Assembly (NCBI GenBank): GCA_017311185.1
Contig: JAESUZ010003900.1
Span: forward strand, 1-64,000
Length of the DNA stretch: 64,000 nt
Direction: 5' to 3'
Source: Proteles cristata cristata
Lineage: Eukaryota; Chordata; Mammalia; Carnivora; Hyaenidae
Position 1 is the stretch's first letter. Every line of letters starts with the position of its first letter. The notes beneath the pieces were generated by a model that searched no databases, was not told the DNA's origin, and worked only from the letters and a program-made list of their open reading frames with translations. The position numbers and the translations under genes were made by a program. This document shows, piece after piece, positions 1-10,400 of this stretch.

Positions 1-1591
1 TTTTGCTGGATCTCTGTTTGGCTTGGGAATCAGAGTGATGCTGGCTTCATAAAATGAATCCGGGAGTTTTCCTTTGATTTCTATTTTTTGGAATAGCTTG
101 GGAAGAATTTGGATTAATTCTGTTTTAAATGTCTGGTAGAATTCCCCAGGGAAGCCATCAGGTCCAGGGCTGTTATTTGTTGGGAGATTTTTGATCACTG
201 ATTCAATTTCTTCACTCGTTATGGGTCTGTTCAGGTTTTCTATTTCTTCCGGTGTGAATTTTGGTAGTGAGTGTGTGTTTAGGAATTTGTCCATTTCTTC
301 TAAGTTGTCCAATTTATTGGCATATAATTTTTCATAGTATTCCCTGATAATTGCTTGTATTTCTGAGGGGTTGGTTGTCATAAGTCCATTTTCATTCATA
401 ATTTTGTCTATTTGTGTGCTCTCTCTTTTCTTTTGAATAAGTCTGGCTAGAGGTTTGTCAATTTTGTTTACCTTTTCAAAAAACCAACTCTTGGTTTCAT
501 GGATCTGTTCAATTGTTTCTTTGGTCTCTATGTTGTTTATTTCTGCCCTAATTTTTACTATTTCTCTTCTTCTACTGGGTTTAGGGCGTTCTTGTTGCTC
601 TGCCTCTAGTTCCTTTAGGTGAGCTGCTAGATTTTGGACTTGTGCTTTTTCTAATCTCTTGAAATAGTCCTGGAGAGCAATGTACTTTCCTCTTAGGACT
701 GCCTTTGCCGCATTCCATAGATTTTGAATTGTTGTGTTTTCATTTTCATTTGTTTCCATATATTTTTTAATTTCATCTCTAACTGCCTGATTGGCCCATT
801 CATTCTTTAGAAGGCTGTTCTTTAACCTCCATGTTTTTGGAAGTTTTCCAGACTTCTTCCTGTCATTGATTTCAAGTTTCAAAGCATTGTGATCTGACAG
901 TGTGCATGGTATGATCTCTATTCTTTTATATTTATTGAGGGCTGCTTTATGTCCCAGTATGTGATCTATCTTGGAGAATGTGCCATGCGCACTTGAGAAG
1001 AAAGTAAATTCCCTGGCCTCAGGATGTAAAGTTCTAAATATATCCGTCAGATCCATCTGGTCCAATGTGTCTTTCAAGCCCATTATTTCTTTAGTGATTT
1101 TCTGTCTGGTTGACCTATCCATTGCTGTAAGCAGAGTATTAAAGTCCCCTGCTATTAGCACATTCTTATCTATAAGCTTGTTTCTGTTTGTGATTGTTTT
1201 AGATATTTAGGTGCTCCCATATTCGGTGCGTAGACATTTATGATTGTTAGTCTTCCTGATGCATGGACCCTGTAATTATTATGTAGTGCCCTTCTTCATC
1301 TCTTGTTATTGTCTTTCATTTAAAGTCCAGTTTGTCTGATATAAGTATCGCTACTCCGGCTTTCTTTTGATTTCCTGTAGCATGATATATATTTCTCCAT
1401 CCCCTTACTTTTAATCTGAAGGTATCTTCCCGCCTAAAATGAGTTTCTTGTAGACAGCATATAGATGGATTTTGTTTTTTAATCCATTCTGCTACCCTAT
1501 ATCTTTTGATTGGAGCATTCAGCCCATTTACATTCAGTGTTATTATTGAAATATGTGGGTTTAGAGTCTTTGTATCTTTTGTAGGGTTCAT
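1..1591 (-). pseudogene. L1 ORF2 start: endonuclease domain and beginning of RT (broken)
   Basis: ORF2 encodes the L1 endonuclease and reverse transcriptase. Translation from 1591 gives an L1 endonuclease N terminus (residues like ITLNVNGLNAPIKRYR, then CLQETHF) and runs 91 codons to a stop at 1316, inside the endonuclease domain. Below 1316 homology continues with further lesions to about 1-150, where the conserved block before RT motif 1 lies (reverse complement reads like [11 protein letters not shown] then [10 protein letters not shown]). The catalytic RT motifs are outside the window. The early stop alone makes this copy unable to supply ORF2p. Confidence 0.9.
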
Positions 1592-1719
1592 GTTTGTGGT
1601 GGTGTCTCTGGAATCTTTGTTCCTGCAACCTTTCCTTCAGAGCATCCACCTCAGGATTTCTTGTAGGGCTGGCTTCGTGGTGACAAATTCTTTCAATTTC
1701 TGTTTGTTTGGAAAGGTTT

Positions 1720-2531
1720 TTATCTCTCCTCTATTTTGAATGACAGGCTTGCTGGATAGAGGATTCTTGGCTGCATATTTTTACTGTTCATCACATTGAA
1801 GATCTCTTGCCATTCCTTTCTGGCCTGCCATGTTTCAGTAGATAGGTCTGTCACCACTCTGATGGTTCTCCCTTTGTATGTGAGGGCCCTTTTCTCCCTA
1901 GCTGCTTTCAAAATTCTCTCTTGTCCTTGTATTTTGCCATTTTTACGATGATATGTCGTGCAGAAGATCGATTCAAGTTACGTCTGAGGGGAGTCCTCTG
2001 AGCCTCTTGTATTTCCACATTGACTTCCTTCCCCAGGTCGGGGAAGTTCCCTGCTATAATTTGTTCCAGGACTCCTTCAGCACCTTTCCCTTTCTCTTCC
2101 TCTTCTGGGATTCCTATGATACGGATATTGTTGCGTTTGACTCTGTCGCTGAGCTCTCGAATTCTTCTTTTCTGTTCCTGGATCAGTTTGTCTCTTTTTT
2201 TTGTCAGCTTCTTGTTTTTCTATAATGGTGTCTTCTAGATCACTTATTCTCCTTTGTCCCTCTTCAATCCGTGCATTGGAGGCCTCTAATTTATTATGTA
2301 TCTCATTTATCACATTTTTTAATTCTTCATGCCTATTTTTATTTTCCATTCTGTCTGTAGCCATAGTTTCTTTGATGTCGCCTATGTTTTTTTTTCAAGC
2401 CCTGCTATTAATTTCACCATTATTATTCTAAAATCTTGTTCACTTATGCTGCTGATATCTGTTTTGATCAGTTCATTAGCTGTCATTTCTTCTTGAAGTT
2501 TCTTTGGAGGAGAGCTCTTTCGTTTCGTCAT
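1720..2531 (-). pseudogene. L1 ORF1 (RNA-binding chaperone), frameshifted
   Basis: ORF1p is the trimeric RNA-binding protein of the L1 particle. The start codon at 2531-2529 opens MTKRKSSPPKK. A coiled-coil-type segment follows (residues like NARIEEGQRRISDLEDTI, about 2290-2220), then the RRM-like region (EIQEAQRTPLRRN, about 2010) and the C-terminal domain (REKRALTYKGRTIRVV, 1905-1860), ending at 1720. Three single-base shifts break the frame: in T runs at 2387-2395 and about 2194-2202, and near 1916. Apart from these the codons align through the whole protein of about 270 residues. Confidence 0.92.
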
Positions 2532-3300
2532 TTTAGTTAGCTTTCCGGCTCTTGTTGGTTTTAAAGACCTGTTATGCTCTCTGTTTTATGAGCACTGCTA
2601 TATCCAAGAAGACTCTTTGACTTTCCAGGGCCTATCCTTTCAGAGATTGTTTTTTGAATGGTATCCCTCGGTCACTCTTGTTGGGACCTTAGTTATTTTA
2701 TTTCCTATTCGTAGTGATATTTGGGACTCTTCACCTTGTGTACTCTAGCTTGTTTCTTGAGGTAGCCCTGGAAAAGAAAACAGACAGACAAACACACAGG
2801 GAGCAGGAGCACACAAACGCACAGGCTAATTCAACTAACATGCAAAGAGAGAAACTAAAAAGTTATATAGAAAAGACTATGAGGAGAGGCTAGAGATAAA
2901 CAGGCAGTGCCTGCAAGGGAAAAGAAAGGAAAAGAAGAAAACCGATGGACAAAGAACGGTTTAAAGCATATACTTGGATTTCCCAGCTACAGTTAAATAG
3001 CCGTGTGTATGCAGTGCTGGTTGAAGAGCATAGAGAAAAAGAGAGAAGGCAGTGTGAGACAAGGCAGATTTGGAAATAGAATGAATAGGCAGAAGGGATA
3101 AGAAACTTTTTTCAAAGAGGTAAAGGGTAGAATATGGTTGGATAGGTGAGAGAAGGATGCTGGAATTATCCAGAGAAACTATATAGTCTAATTACTCCTG
3201 AGAGAAATAGCTGAAAAAGTCGATAGGTGTAGAATTTACATTTACAGAATGGACTTGTGATTGTTTAAGAAAGCTGGCGAGCAGAGTTCATCAGGTCAGT

Positions 3301-3430
3301 GTTTTGGGGAAAAAAGCGAGAAAAGAGAAAAAAGAAGAAAAAAAAAGAGAAAAGAAAGGGGAAAAAAAAAGAAAGAAGAAAAAAAAGAAAAAAGAAAAAA
3401 AAGGAAAAAAAAAAAAGGGGAGGAGGGCAC
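3301..3430. repeat. Purine tract (A/G only) in L1 5'UTR
   Basis: About 100 bases of nearly pure A and G on the plus strand (AAAAAGAGAAAAG-type) are followed by GGGGAGGAGGG. A T18 run lies at 3551-3568. This low-complexity tract creates several Lys/Glu/Arg-only open frames that are not genes. Confidence 0.85.
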
Positions 3431-3825
3431 CTCTCAGGCAGGGATGGGCGTGGCGTGATCCGATGCCTCAGGCAGGGGTTCTGCCTTGGCGATTGTGGGG
3501 AGGAGAGTGACGGTGCTCCAGTCCCTTCTTGAACCCTGCGCTGCAGCTCGCTTTTTTTTTTTTTTTTTGGCGTGTCAACTCCCCGTTCCGGGGACGCAGC
3601 CGAAGTTGGTTGGACTCTTCAACCCAGGCCAGTTCCAATCTCCAAATCCCAGCCCGCGCCCCGCTGAAGTTGCCTTAGACACAGCTTCCCAGACAACCCC
3701 CTTGGGCTATTCCAGGCTCCCTGCTGAGCTCTGGGGGCGGAGTCAGGATCTCTGCTTTCTTCTCTGGTCGGCTCTGGTGCGCATGCGCGGGGGCTTGCCT
3801 GCAGCGTCCGCGTAGCCTGAGCTCG

Positions 3826-4212
3826 CTGGAGTGAGGAAAACCGGGTCTCTCTATGGCTTGTCACCCGAAACACGAACTCACAGGCAAATTTCCCAGTTTT
3901 TAGCTCTTTGCCTTCCCTCTCGAGTTCCAGCCAGCCAGGAGCGCGGACGCCTGGTGTCTGCGCGTCTCCTTCAGGGGTCCCAGCCGCCCTGGAGCTACAA
4001 TGGCGGCAGGCGCGCCGCCGCTGGAGTGAGGAAAACCGGGTCTCTCTATGGCTCGTCACCCAAAACACGAACTCACAGGCAAATTTCCAGTTTTTAGCTT
4101 TTTGCCTTCCCTCTCGAGTTCCAGCCAGCCAGGAGCGCGGATGCCCGGTTTCTGCGCGTCTCTTTCAGGGATCCCAGCCGCCCTGGAGCTACAATGGCGG
4201 CAGGCGCACCCG
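3826..4212 (-). repeat. Two 195-bp tandem monomers in L1 5'UTR
   Basis: The block starting CTGGAGTGAGGAAAACCGGG at 3826 restarts at 4021, giving a 195-bp period. The copies match closely through CACGAACTCACAGGCAAATT, the CTCGAGTTCCAGCCAGCCAG segment and ACAATGGCGGCAGGCGC. They differ by scattered substitutions and one lost C in TTTCCCAG. Repeated promoter monomers in an L1 5'UTR are known from rodents; here there are only two. Confidence 0.88.
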
Positions 4213-4666
4213 CTCCGCTTTAAAACCAAACCTCCAGGAGCGGCACAAAGAAGCAGTTTGTGTGCTCAGCCTCCCCCAGGACCAGTTGTCGCGAGGGGAC
4301 CTGGTGTGCAGATATTTGGCAAGTACGGTCTTTCTATGCACCGAGCGGAGATTTTTCTGTCTCGGACTCTCTCCTTTTCCCCTCTCACTCCCCGTACAGG
4401 GTAGAGGGGGATCGCCTCCCACCCTGGAGGCCTCCGATCCCGGGCTGATTTTACCTTCCCCGGTTCGCACTCACGTTAGAAGGCTTTCTCAGTGGATTCT
4501 GCGTCCTTTTTTCTCCCAGTCTCTCAGGTTTTGTATGGTTTCCAATGGCTTCAGATCTTCTCTGTGTGATGTATGGGCGCGAGTGCAAGTACGGAGCTCC
4601 TTACTTCTCCGCCATCTTGCCTCCGGCCTCGGGGCTATTTTTCTGCATCTTTTAAGCATGTATTGA
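3908..4666 (+). other. 252-codon antisense open frame in the L1 5'UTR, position like primate ORF0
   Basis: An ATG at 3908 opens a frame of 252 codons on the strand opposite the L1. It passes through both promoter monomers, crosses the L1 5' edge at about 4632 and stops 30 bases into the flank. Primate L1 ORF0 has the same placement: antisense, in the 5'UTR, reading outward. The translation is Ser/Pro/Arg-rich and low in complexity, as expected when stop codons are rare in GC-rich DNA, and no protein domain is recognisable. Probably fortuitous. Confidence 0.3.
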
Positions 4667-5085
4667 CATATAGTTTATTATCTATAGTTTGAAATTATAT
4701 CCATTGAAAGTTGATGTATATGAATTTACAAGCTAATTTTTTAAAGCGCTTATGATCAGTTTGGATTCCTGAATCATAATGCTAATGCTGCATTTTGAAC
4801 AGGTAATTTATAATTTATTAACATTCATAAATATTGTACTTGAAAGTGCAAAACGATTTTCCCCCGTACATTGAATAGATGTTGTTTTGAATCACAAATT
4901 CAATATCTCTTAGGATACTACCGCAATGTATGTTGAAATGCTCGTCTTTCTTAGAAATACACTTGAGTCAGTTCCAGCTGAATATTTTAGATACAGCTTA
5001 TTTTAAAAACGCACAGCTTAGGTGACTCACGTAGTACTTTATTATGAATTTGATATGAATTTATGTCAAAAATATGACATATATT
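4633..5085. other. Low-copy AT-rich DNA, no feature seen
   Basis: No repeat family, tail or open frame is recognisable between the L1 on the left and the older L1 on the right. Confidence 0.5.
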
Positions 5086-7340
5086 GCAAAATAGAATCAA
5101 GAAATAAAGAATTAAGATGAGAAGAAAAAGGAAAATAAAGATCAGAACATAAATAAATGACAGGGAGATTTTTAAAAAATCATAGAAAAAAATCAGTAAA
5201 ACCAAGAGATGCTTATTTGAAAAAGATAAAGAAAATTGACAAACCATTAGCCAGACTCATCAAGAATAAAAGAGAAAATAAAATAAAAAACGAGACAGAA
5301 AAGTAACAGCTAACACCATGAAAATACAAAGGATTATAGGAGAATATTATGAAAGTTATAAGCCAACAAACTGGACAACCTGGTAGAAATTCCTAGAGAT
5401 CTACAGAACTGAACCAGGAAGAAACAGAAAATCTGAACAGAAATTACAATTAGTGAAATTGAACCAACAATCGATTAACTGCCAAAAAATAAAAGTCCGG
5501 GACCAGATGGATTCACGGGTGAATTCTACTGAACATTTAAAGAAAAGTTAATATCTATTCTCTGAAAATATTCCAAAAAAATAGAAGAGGAAGGAAAACT
5601 TTCATTCTACAAGGCCAGCATTACCCTGATATCAAAACCACATAAAGATACCACAGAAAAAGAAAAATACAGGCCAATGTCCCTGATGAACATAGATACA
5701 AAAATCCTCAACAACAGGTTAGTAAACATGTATCAATTCAGTGATACATTAAGAAGATCATTTACCACAATCAGATGGAGTTTATTCTGGGGATGCAAGG
5801 ATGATTTAATATTTGCAAAATAATCAAGGTCTTACACCAAATCAACGAAACAAGGATAAAAGTTATATGATGATCTCAATAGATGCAGAAAAAGCATTTG
5901 GCAAGATTTGATATCCATTCATGATAAAAACTCATGACAAAATGGGATTAAAAGAAATGTACCTCAACATGATAAAAAGACCCGCAGCTAACATCATACT
6001 CAGTGGTGAAAAACTGAGAGCTTTTCCTTTAAGGTCAGGATATCCACTCCTGTCATCTCTATTCAACATAGTACTGGAAGTTCTAATTACAGCAATCAGA
6101 CAAGCAAATAAAATAAAAGCAAGAGAAATATTGGGAAAGAAAAGGTTAAACTGTCACTATTTGCAGACAACATGATACTATACATAGAAAATCTTAAAGA
6201 CTCCATCAACAAAAGTATTAGACATAATAAATTAACTCAGTGAATGGCAGGATACAAAGTTAATACTCAGACATCAGTAGTGTTTCTATACACTAATAAC
6301 AAGGTAGTAGAAAGAAAAATTATAAAAATACTATTTATAATCACACCAAAAATAATAAAGTACAGTACTTAGAAATAACAAAAGAGGTGAAAGACCTGTA
6401 CCTGAAAACAATAAAATAGTAATGAAAGAAATTGAAGATGAAATGGAAAGGTATTCCATTCTCATGGATTAGAAGAATGAATATTTTTAAAATGTCCATA
6501 ATACATAAAGCATTCTTCAAATTCAGTGCAATCTCTGTCAAAATACCAACAACATTTCCCACAGAACTGGAACAATGAATACTAGTGTTTGCATGGAACC
6601 ACAGAAGACCCCAAATAGATAAAGAAATCCTGAGAAAGAAAAACAAAGCTGGAAATATCACACAATATCAATATCAAGTTTCACACAATATCACAATATC
6701 AAGTTTCAATATATACTACAAAGCAGTAGTAATCAAAACTGTATAGCACTGGCATAAAATAGATATATAGATCAGTGAAACATGATAAGTACCCCAGAGA
6801 TAAGCCCACAATTATATGGTCAATTAATCTATGAAAAAGGAGGCAAGAATATACAGTGGAGAAAATATAGTCTTATCAATAAATGGTGTTGGGAAAACTG
6901 GACAGCTACATGTAAAAGAATGAAACTAGACCACTTTCTAATACTATACACAAAAATAAATTCAAAATGGATTAAAGACCTAAATGTGAGACCTGAAATC
7001 ATAAAAATCCTAGAAGACAACACAGGTGGTTGTTTCTCTGACATTGGCCACAACATTATTCTAGAGCTGTCTCCTAAGCCTGGGGAAACCGAAGCTAAAA
7101 TAAACTACTGAAGCTACATCAAAATAAATAGCTTTTGCACAGTGAAAGAAATCAACAAAACAAAAAGACAACCTACTGAAGATATTTGCAAATGATCTAT
7201 CCAATAAGGGGTTAATATAAAAATATAAAGAATTTATACAACTCAACAGCAAAAAATTCACAATCCATTTAAAAAATGGGCAGAAGACCTGAATAGGCCA
7301 CAGACACATGAAAAGATGCTCAGTGTAACATATCACTAAG

Positions 7341-7522
7341 GTGCCTGGGTGGCTTACCTGGTTGAACGTCTGACTTTTGCTCAGTTCATGATCTTGTGGT
7401 TTGTTTAGGTAAGCCCCACATCAGGCTCTCTGTTGTCGTCGTGGAGCCCACTTTGGATCCTCTGTCCCTCTCTCTCTCTGCTTGTGCTCTCTCTCTCTCA
7501 AAAATAAATAAATATTTTAAAA
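7341..7522 (+). mobile_element. Feline tRNA-derived SINE in L1 ORF2
   Basis: It starts GTGCCTGGGTGGCTTACCTGG and ends CTCTCTCTCAAAAATAAATAAAT. The host L1 resumes with CACTAATCATCAGGGAAATG, repeating the CACTAA that precedes the insert. The mid-section is diverged, so this is not one of the youngest copies. Confidence 0.93.
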
Positions 7523-8224
7523 TGCCACTAATCATCAGGGAAATGCAAATCAAAACCCCAATGAGATATCATCCTACATGAGTTAGAATAGCAAAAATCA
7601 AACTGACGCAAAATAACAAGTATTGGTGAGGATGTGGAGAAAAAGGAGACCTTGTGCACTGTTGGTGGGAATGTAAATTGGAACAGCTACTGTGGAAAAC
7701 AATGGAAGGAGGATCCTCATAAAATTAAAGATAAAAACATATGATCTAGTAATTCCATTGCTGAGTATTTACCCAGAGAAAAGGAAAACACTAATTGAAA
7801 AAGATATACACTCCCCGGTATTCACTGCAGCATTTTTTACAGTAGCCAAGATAATGGAAGCAATTTAGTGTCTGCTGATAGCTGAATGGATAAGGAAAAT
7901 GTGAAGTGTATACATAAAGTCATATAACTGAGCCATAACAACGATGTTATCATGCCATTTGAAACAACATGGATGGATATAGAGGGTATTATGCTAAGTG
8001 AAATAAGCCAAATTGAGAAAGACAAATAACAAACATACAAAACCCCAAAAGAATAAACAAAAAGTAGAATCAGACCTAGAAATACAGAGAACTAACATGA
8101 TTGCCAGAGGGGAGAGCTATGAGGGGTTGGACAAAATAGATGAAGGGGAGTGGTACAGGCTTCCAGTTATGAAATAAGTAAGTCATGGAAATAAAAGGCA
8201 CAGCATAAGGAATATAGACAATGA

Positions 8225-8388
8225 GGGGCTCCTGGTTGGCTCAGTAGGTTAAGCGTCTGACTTTGGCTCAGGTCATGATCTCACAGTTCGAGCCCCATGT
8301 AGGGCTCTGTGCTGACAGCTAGCTCAGAGCCTGGAGCCTGTCTTTGGATTCTGTGTCTCCCTCTCTCTCTGACCCTCCCCTGCTCATG

Positions 8389-8419
<31 letters not shown>

Positions 8420-8443
8420 AGAAATAAAACATTTAAAAAAAAA
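8225..8443 (+). mobile_element. Feline SINE in L1 3'UTR with 16-bp target duplication
   Basis: GGAATATAGACAATGA (8209-8224) recurs as GGAATACAGTCAATGA (8444-8459). The body starts GGGGCTCCTGGTTGGCTCAG and includes a (CT)n run at 8392-8419 before the A tail. Confidence 0.95.
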
Positions 8444-8615
8444 GGAATACAGTCAATGATATTGTAATAGTGATGTATGGAAGAGATGGTAGCTATAGTC
8501 TTGGTGAATATAGCCTAATGTATAAATTTGTCAAATCACTAAATTATACACCTGAAACTAATGTAAAATTATGTGCCTACTATACTCATTTAAAAATAAG
8601 TAAATAAATAAACAC

Positions 8616-8985
8616 TGTAAAAATGTAGAATAAGGGAGAATTAAATAAGATAATAAAAATCTGAAGTATAAATTATGAAAATCATCATTGAGATTTGAGT
8701 AAAGCCTAATAAATGCTAATGAATGTCCCTGAAGCAAACCTGAAAATATAATTAAATGTAACATTATTTAAGCTTATGCGGTCTTATGAAATCTGGTGTT
8801 TTTGCCTCTGGTTGTATGGAGGTTTAGATAATCTGAATGGCATTCACAGCACAATAAAATTATTTGTTAAAGAAAATAGTTTAAGTCAGATGTGAAAACT
8901 AAGTAGTTTTAGCAATGACAATTTCTAATGGTCTTATTACCTAAAAGCATGAATTAAATAGCAACTGACACATATCTGAATTAAA
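8616..8985. other. AT-rich stretch, no feature assigned
   Basis: Follows the L1 tail. No clear repeat match or credible frame is seen. Confidence 0.45.
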
Positions 8986-9403
8986 AATTAGTAAACAGAA
9001 GGATAGTTTTGAAGAAATTACATAATAAAACACTGAGAGACAAGGAACTAGAAAGTATGAAAGAGAAGCTAAATGCTATTGAAGATAGAATGAGTAATTA
9101 TATTTGAGGAAAAGAGATGAGAGAATATCAAAGAAATAATAGCTGACAGCTTTCTAGAAATAAAGACATGAATCCACAAATACAGAGAGTACAAAGTATA
9201 CCAAGAAAGATAAATAAAAATAAATCCACTCCTGGAATATTGTAATGACTTTTCAAAACACCACAAAGTAAAAATCTCAAACAGTGGAGGAAAAAGACAG
9301 ATTACCTACTGAGGAATCATAATTAAACCAGTGCTAGATTTTTTTTAAAATAACAATGGAAACTTGTAGACAGAAGAATAATAACTTTAAAAAATTTTTG
9401 GGA

Positions 9404-9570
9404 AGAGGCACCTGGGTGACTCAGTTAGTTGTGTCCAAGTTCAGCTCAGCTCAGTCAAGTCCATCATTGGGCTTTCTGCTGTCAGGGCAGAGTTTACTTC
9501 AGATTCTCTGTCGCTTTCTTTCCTTGACCCTCCCCCACTTGGGTGCTCATGCATGCTCTTTCTCTCTCAA
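9404..9570 (+). mobile_element. Feline SINE, diverged outer copy of a nested pair
   Basis: It starts GAGGCACCTGGGTGACTCAG and keeps the GGGCTTTCTGCTGTCAGGG core and CT-rich end. Its A-rich tail (AAGTAAAGATAA) served as target for the next SINE. Confidence 0.88.
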
Positions 9571-9581
9571 AAGTAAAGATA

Positions 9582-9795
9582 AGGGGCACCTGGGTGGCTT
9601 AGTCGGTTAAGCGTCCGACTTTCGCTTAGGTCATGATCTCGCGGTTCATGAGTTCGAGACCCGCGTCAGGCTCTGTGCTGACTGCCGGCTCAGAGCCTGG
9701 AGCCTATTTCAGAGCCTGTATCTCCCTCTCTCTCTGACCCTCCCCTGCTCATGCTGTCTCTCTCTCTCTCCTAGAAATAAAAAAAAAAAAAAAAG
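9582..9795 (+). mobile_element. Young feline SINE inserted in the tail of another SINE
   Basis: AAGTAAAGATAA (9571-9582) is repeated at 9796-9807. The head GGGGCACCTGGGTGGCTTAG, the TTCGCTTAGGTCATGATCTCGCGG block and the GACTGCCGGCTCAGAGCCTGG diagnostic variant place it in the low-divergence subfamily. The A14-15 tail is uninterrupted. Confidence 0.95.
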
Positions 9796-9912
9796 AAGTA
9801 AAGATAAAAAAAAACCCACCTTAGGAAAAATGTCAACTTACTTGATTGTCCTTATTAAGTTTAAACTTCAAGAATGAGGCTGAAAAACATTGTTTTAAAA
9901 AACAAAAACTGA

Positions 9913-10017
9913 GAGGGGTTTTGACTGGCAATCTGCAGAGCATGTGACTCTTGATCTCAGTATTATAAATTTAAGCCCCACTTTGGGTATAGGGATTACT
10001 TAAAAATAAAATCTTAA
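9913..10017 (+). mobile_element. Short older carnivore SINE
   Basis: A compact form (GCATGTGACTCTTGATCTCAG, then AAGCCCCACTTTGGGTATAGGGATTACTTAAAAATAAAATCTT) lacks the CT-rich 3' section. The 5' head is badly eroded. Confidence 0.7.
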
Positions 10018-10239
10018 AGGGGTGCCTGGGTGTCTCAGGTAGTTAAGTATCCAACTTATTATTGATTTGGGTTTAGGACATGATCTCACAATTTGTGGGA
10101 TCAAGCCCCACATTGGGCTCTGCTCTGACAGTTTGGAGCTGCTTGGTATTCTCCCTCTCCATCTCTCTCTGCCCCTTCACTGCTTGTGCTCTTTGTCTCT
10201 CTCTCTCTCTTAAAATAAATAAATAAACATTAGAAAATA
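10018..10239 (+). mobile_element. Feline SINE inserted in the tail of the short SINE
   Basis: It starts GGGTGCCTGGGTGTCTCAGG. AATAAAATCTT at 10005-10015 recurs at 10240-10250, so this copy landed in the A-rich tail of the SINE at 9913. The body is moderately diverged. Confidence 0.88.
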
Positions 10240-10400
10240 AATAAAATCTTTTTTAAAAAGAGAATTTGCAACACAGAGATTTACTATGGGAACATTTATA
10301 AAATGAACTTCAAGAAGAAAAATCAACCCAGAAAAAAGTCTGATATGGAAGAAGAAATGATAGGCAAAGACACTGACAAGCCTATAGATGAATGTAAAGT

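Larger units (their letters stand above)
1..4632 (-). mobile_element. LINE-1, 5' half of a young full-length-type copy
   Basis: On the minus strand the order is 5'UTR (4632-2532), ORF1 (2531-1720), a 128-bp spacer and ORF2 (1591 to the window edge). The 5' end carries CAAGATGGCGGAGAAG, the YY1-type motif typical of the first bases of an intact L1 5'UTR, so this copy was not 5'-truncated. The rest of ORF2, the 3'UTR and the tail lie left of the window. CpG is still abundant in the 5'UTR and ORF1 is broken only by single-base changes, both signs of a fairly recent insertion. The flank from about 4633 is unrelated AT-rich DNA. Confidence 0.95.
2532..4632 (-). promoter_or_regulatory. L1 5'UTR / internal promoter, CpG-rich
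   Basis: This segment of about 2.1 kb upstream of ORF1 occupies the L1 promoter position. Its distal half (about 3440-4630) is GC- and CpG-rich, and the first bases contain the YY1-type core CAAGATGGCGG at about 4606-4620. Two ATGGCGGC motifs sit near 4000 and 4193, one per tandem monomer. The proximal half (2770-3430) is A-rich on the plus strand. A CpG-island caller would flag 3440-4630, but it belongs to the transposon and is not a host promoter. Confidence 0.8.
5086..8615 (+). mobile_element. Older LINE-1, 5'-truncated, ORF2 and 3' end
   Basis: Homology begins inside ORF2 before the RT domain and runs to an A-rich tail (about 8580-8615). The RT active-site block is at 6151-6180 and reads LSLFADNMIL: the first catalytic Asp is kept and the second is Asn. 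The longest open piece, 6782-7111, is the segment after RT with residues like [25 protein letters not shown]. The 3'UTR is about 8060-8615, ending near TACACCTGAAACTAATGTAAAATTATG. Many stops and indels make it clearly older than the L1 at 1-4632. Two SINEs at 7341 and 8225 interrupt it. Confidence 0.93.
8986..10400 (+). mobile_element. Ancient L1 / HAL1-like ORF1 remnant
   Basis: Through 9050-9340 the plus strand follows the usual ORF1 text (GAAATAATAGCTGACAGCTTT, later CACCACAAAGTAAAAATCTC), heavily mutated. The stretch at 10260-10400 (ACTTCAAGAAGAAAAATCAACCC) resembles the region after ORF1 in HAL1-type elements. Four SINEs split it. The matching ORF2 start lies at 10857-11560 beyond an inserted LTR. 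Confidence 0.65.

Noticed and set aside
3299..3532. Lys/Glu/Arg-rich frames
   Set aside because: Direct product of an A/G-only tract in the L1 5'UTR.
3619..4068. 149-codon minus-strand frame with internal repeat VTSHRETRFSSLQR
   Set aside because: It lies in the L1 5'UTR upstream of ORF1; the repeat is just the 195-bp monomer. Not a known L1 protein.
3440..4630. CpG island as a host gene promoter
   Set aside because: The whole segment is the 5'UTR of the L1, ending at the L1 5' terminus; no exon-like sequence lies next to it.
6655..6715. Repeated TATCAAGTTTCA segments in the plus-strand L1
   Set aside because: A small local duplication of L1 ORF2 text; no sign of function.
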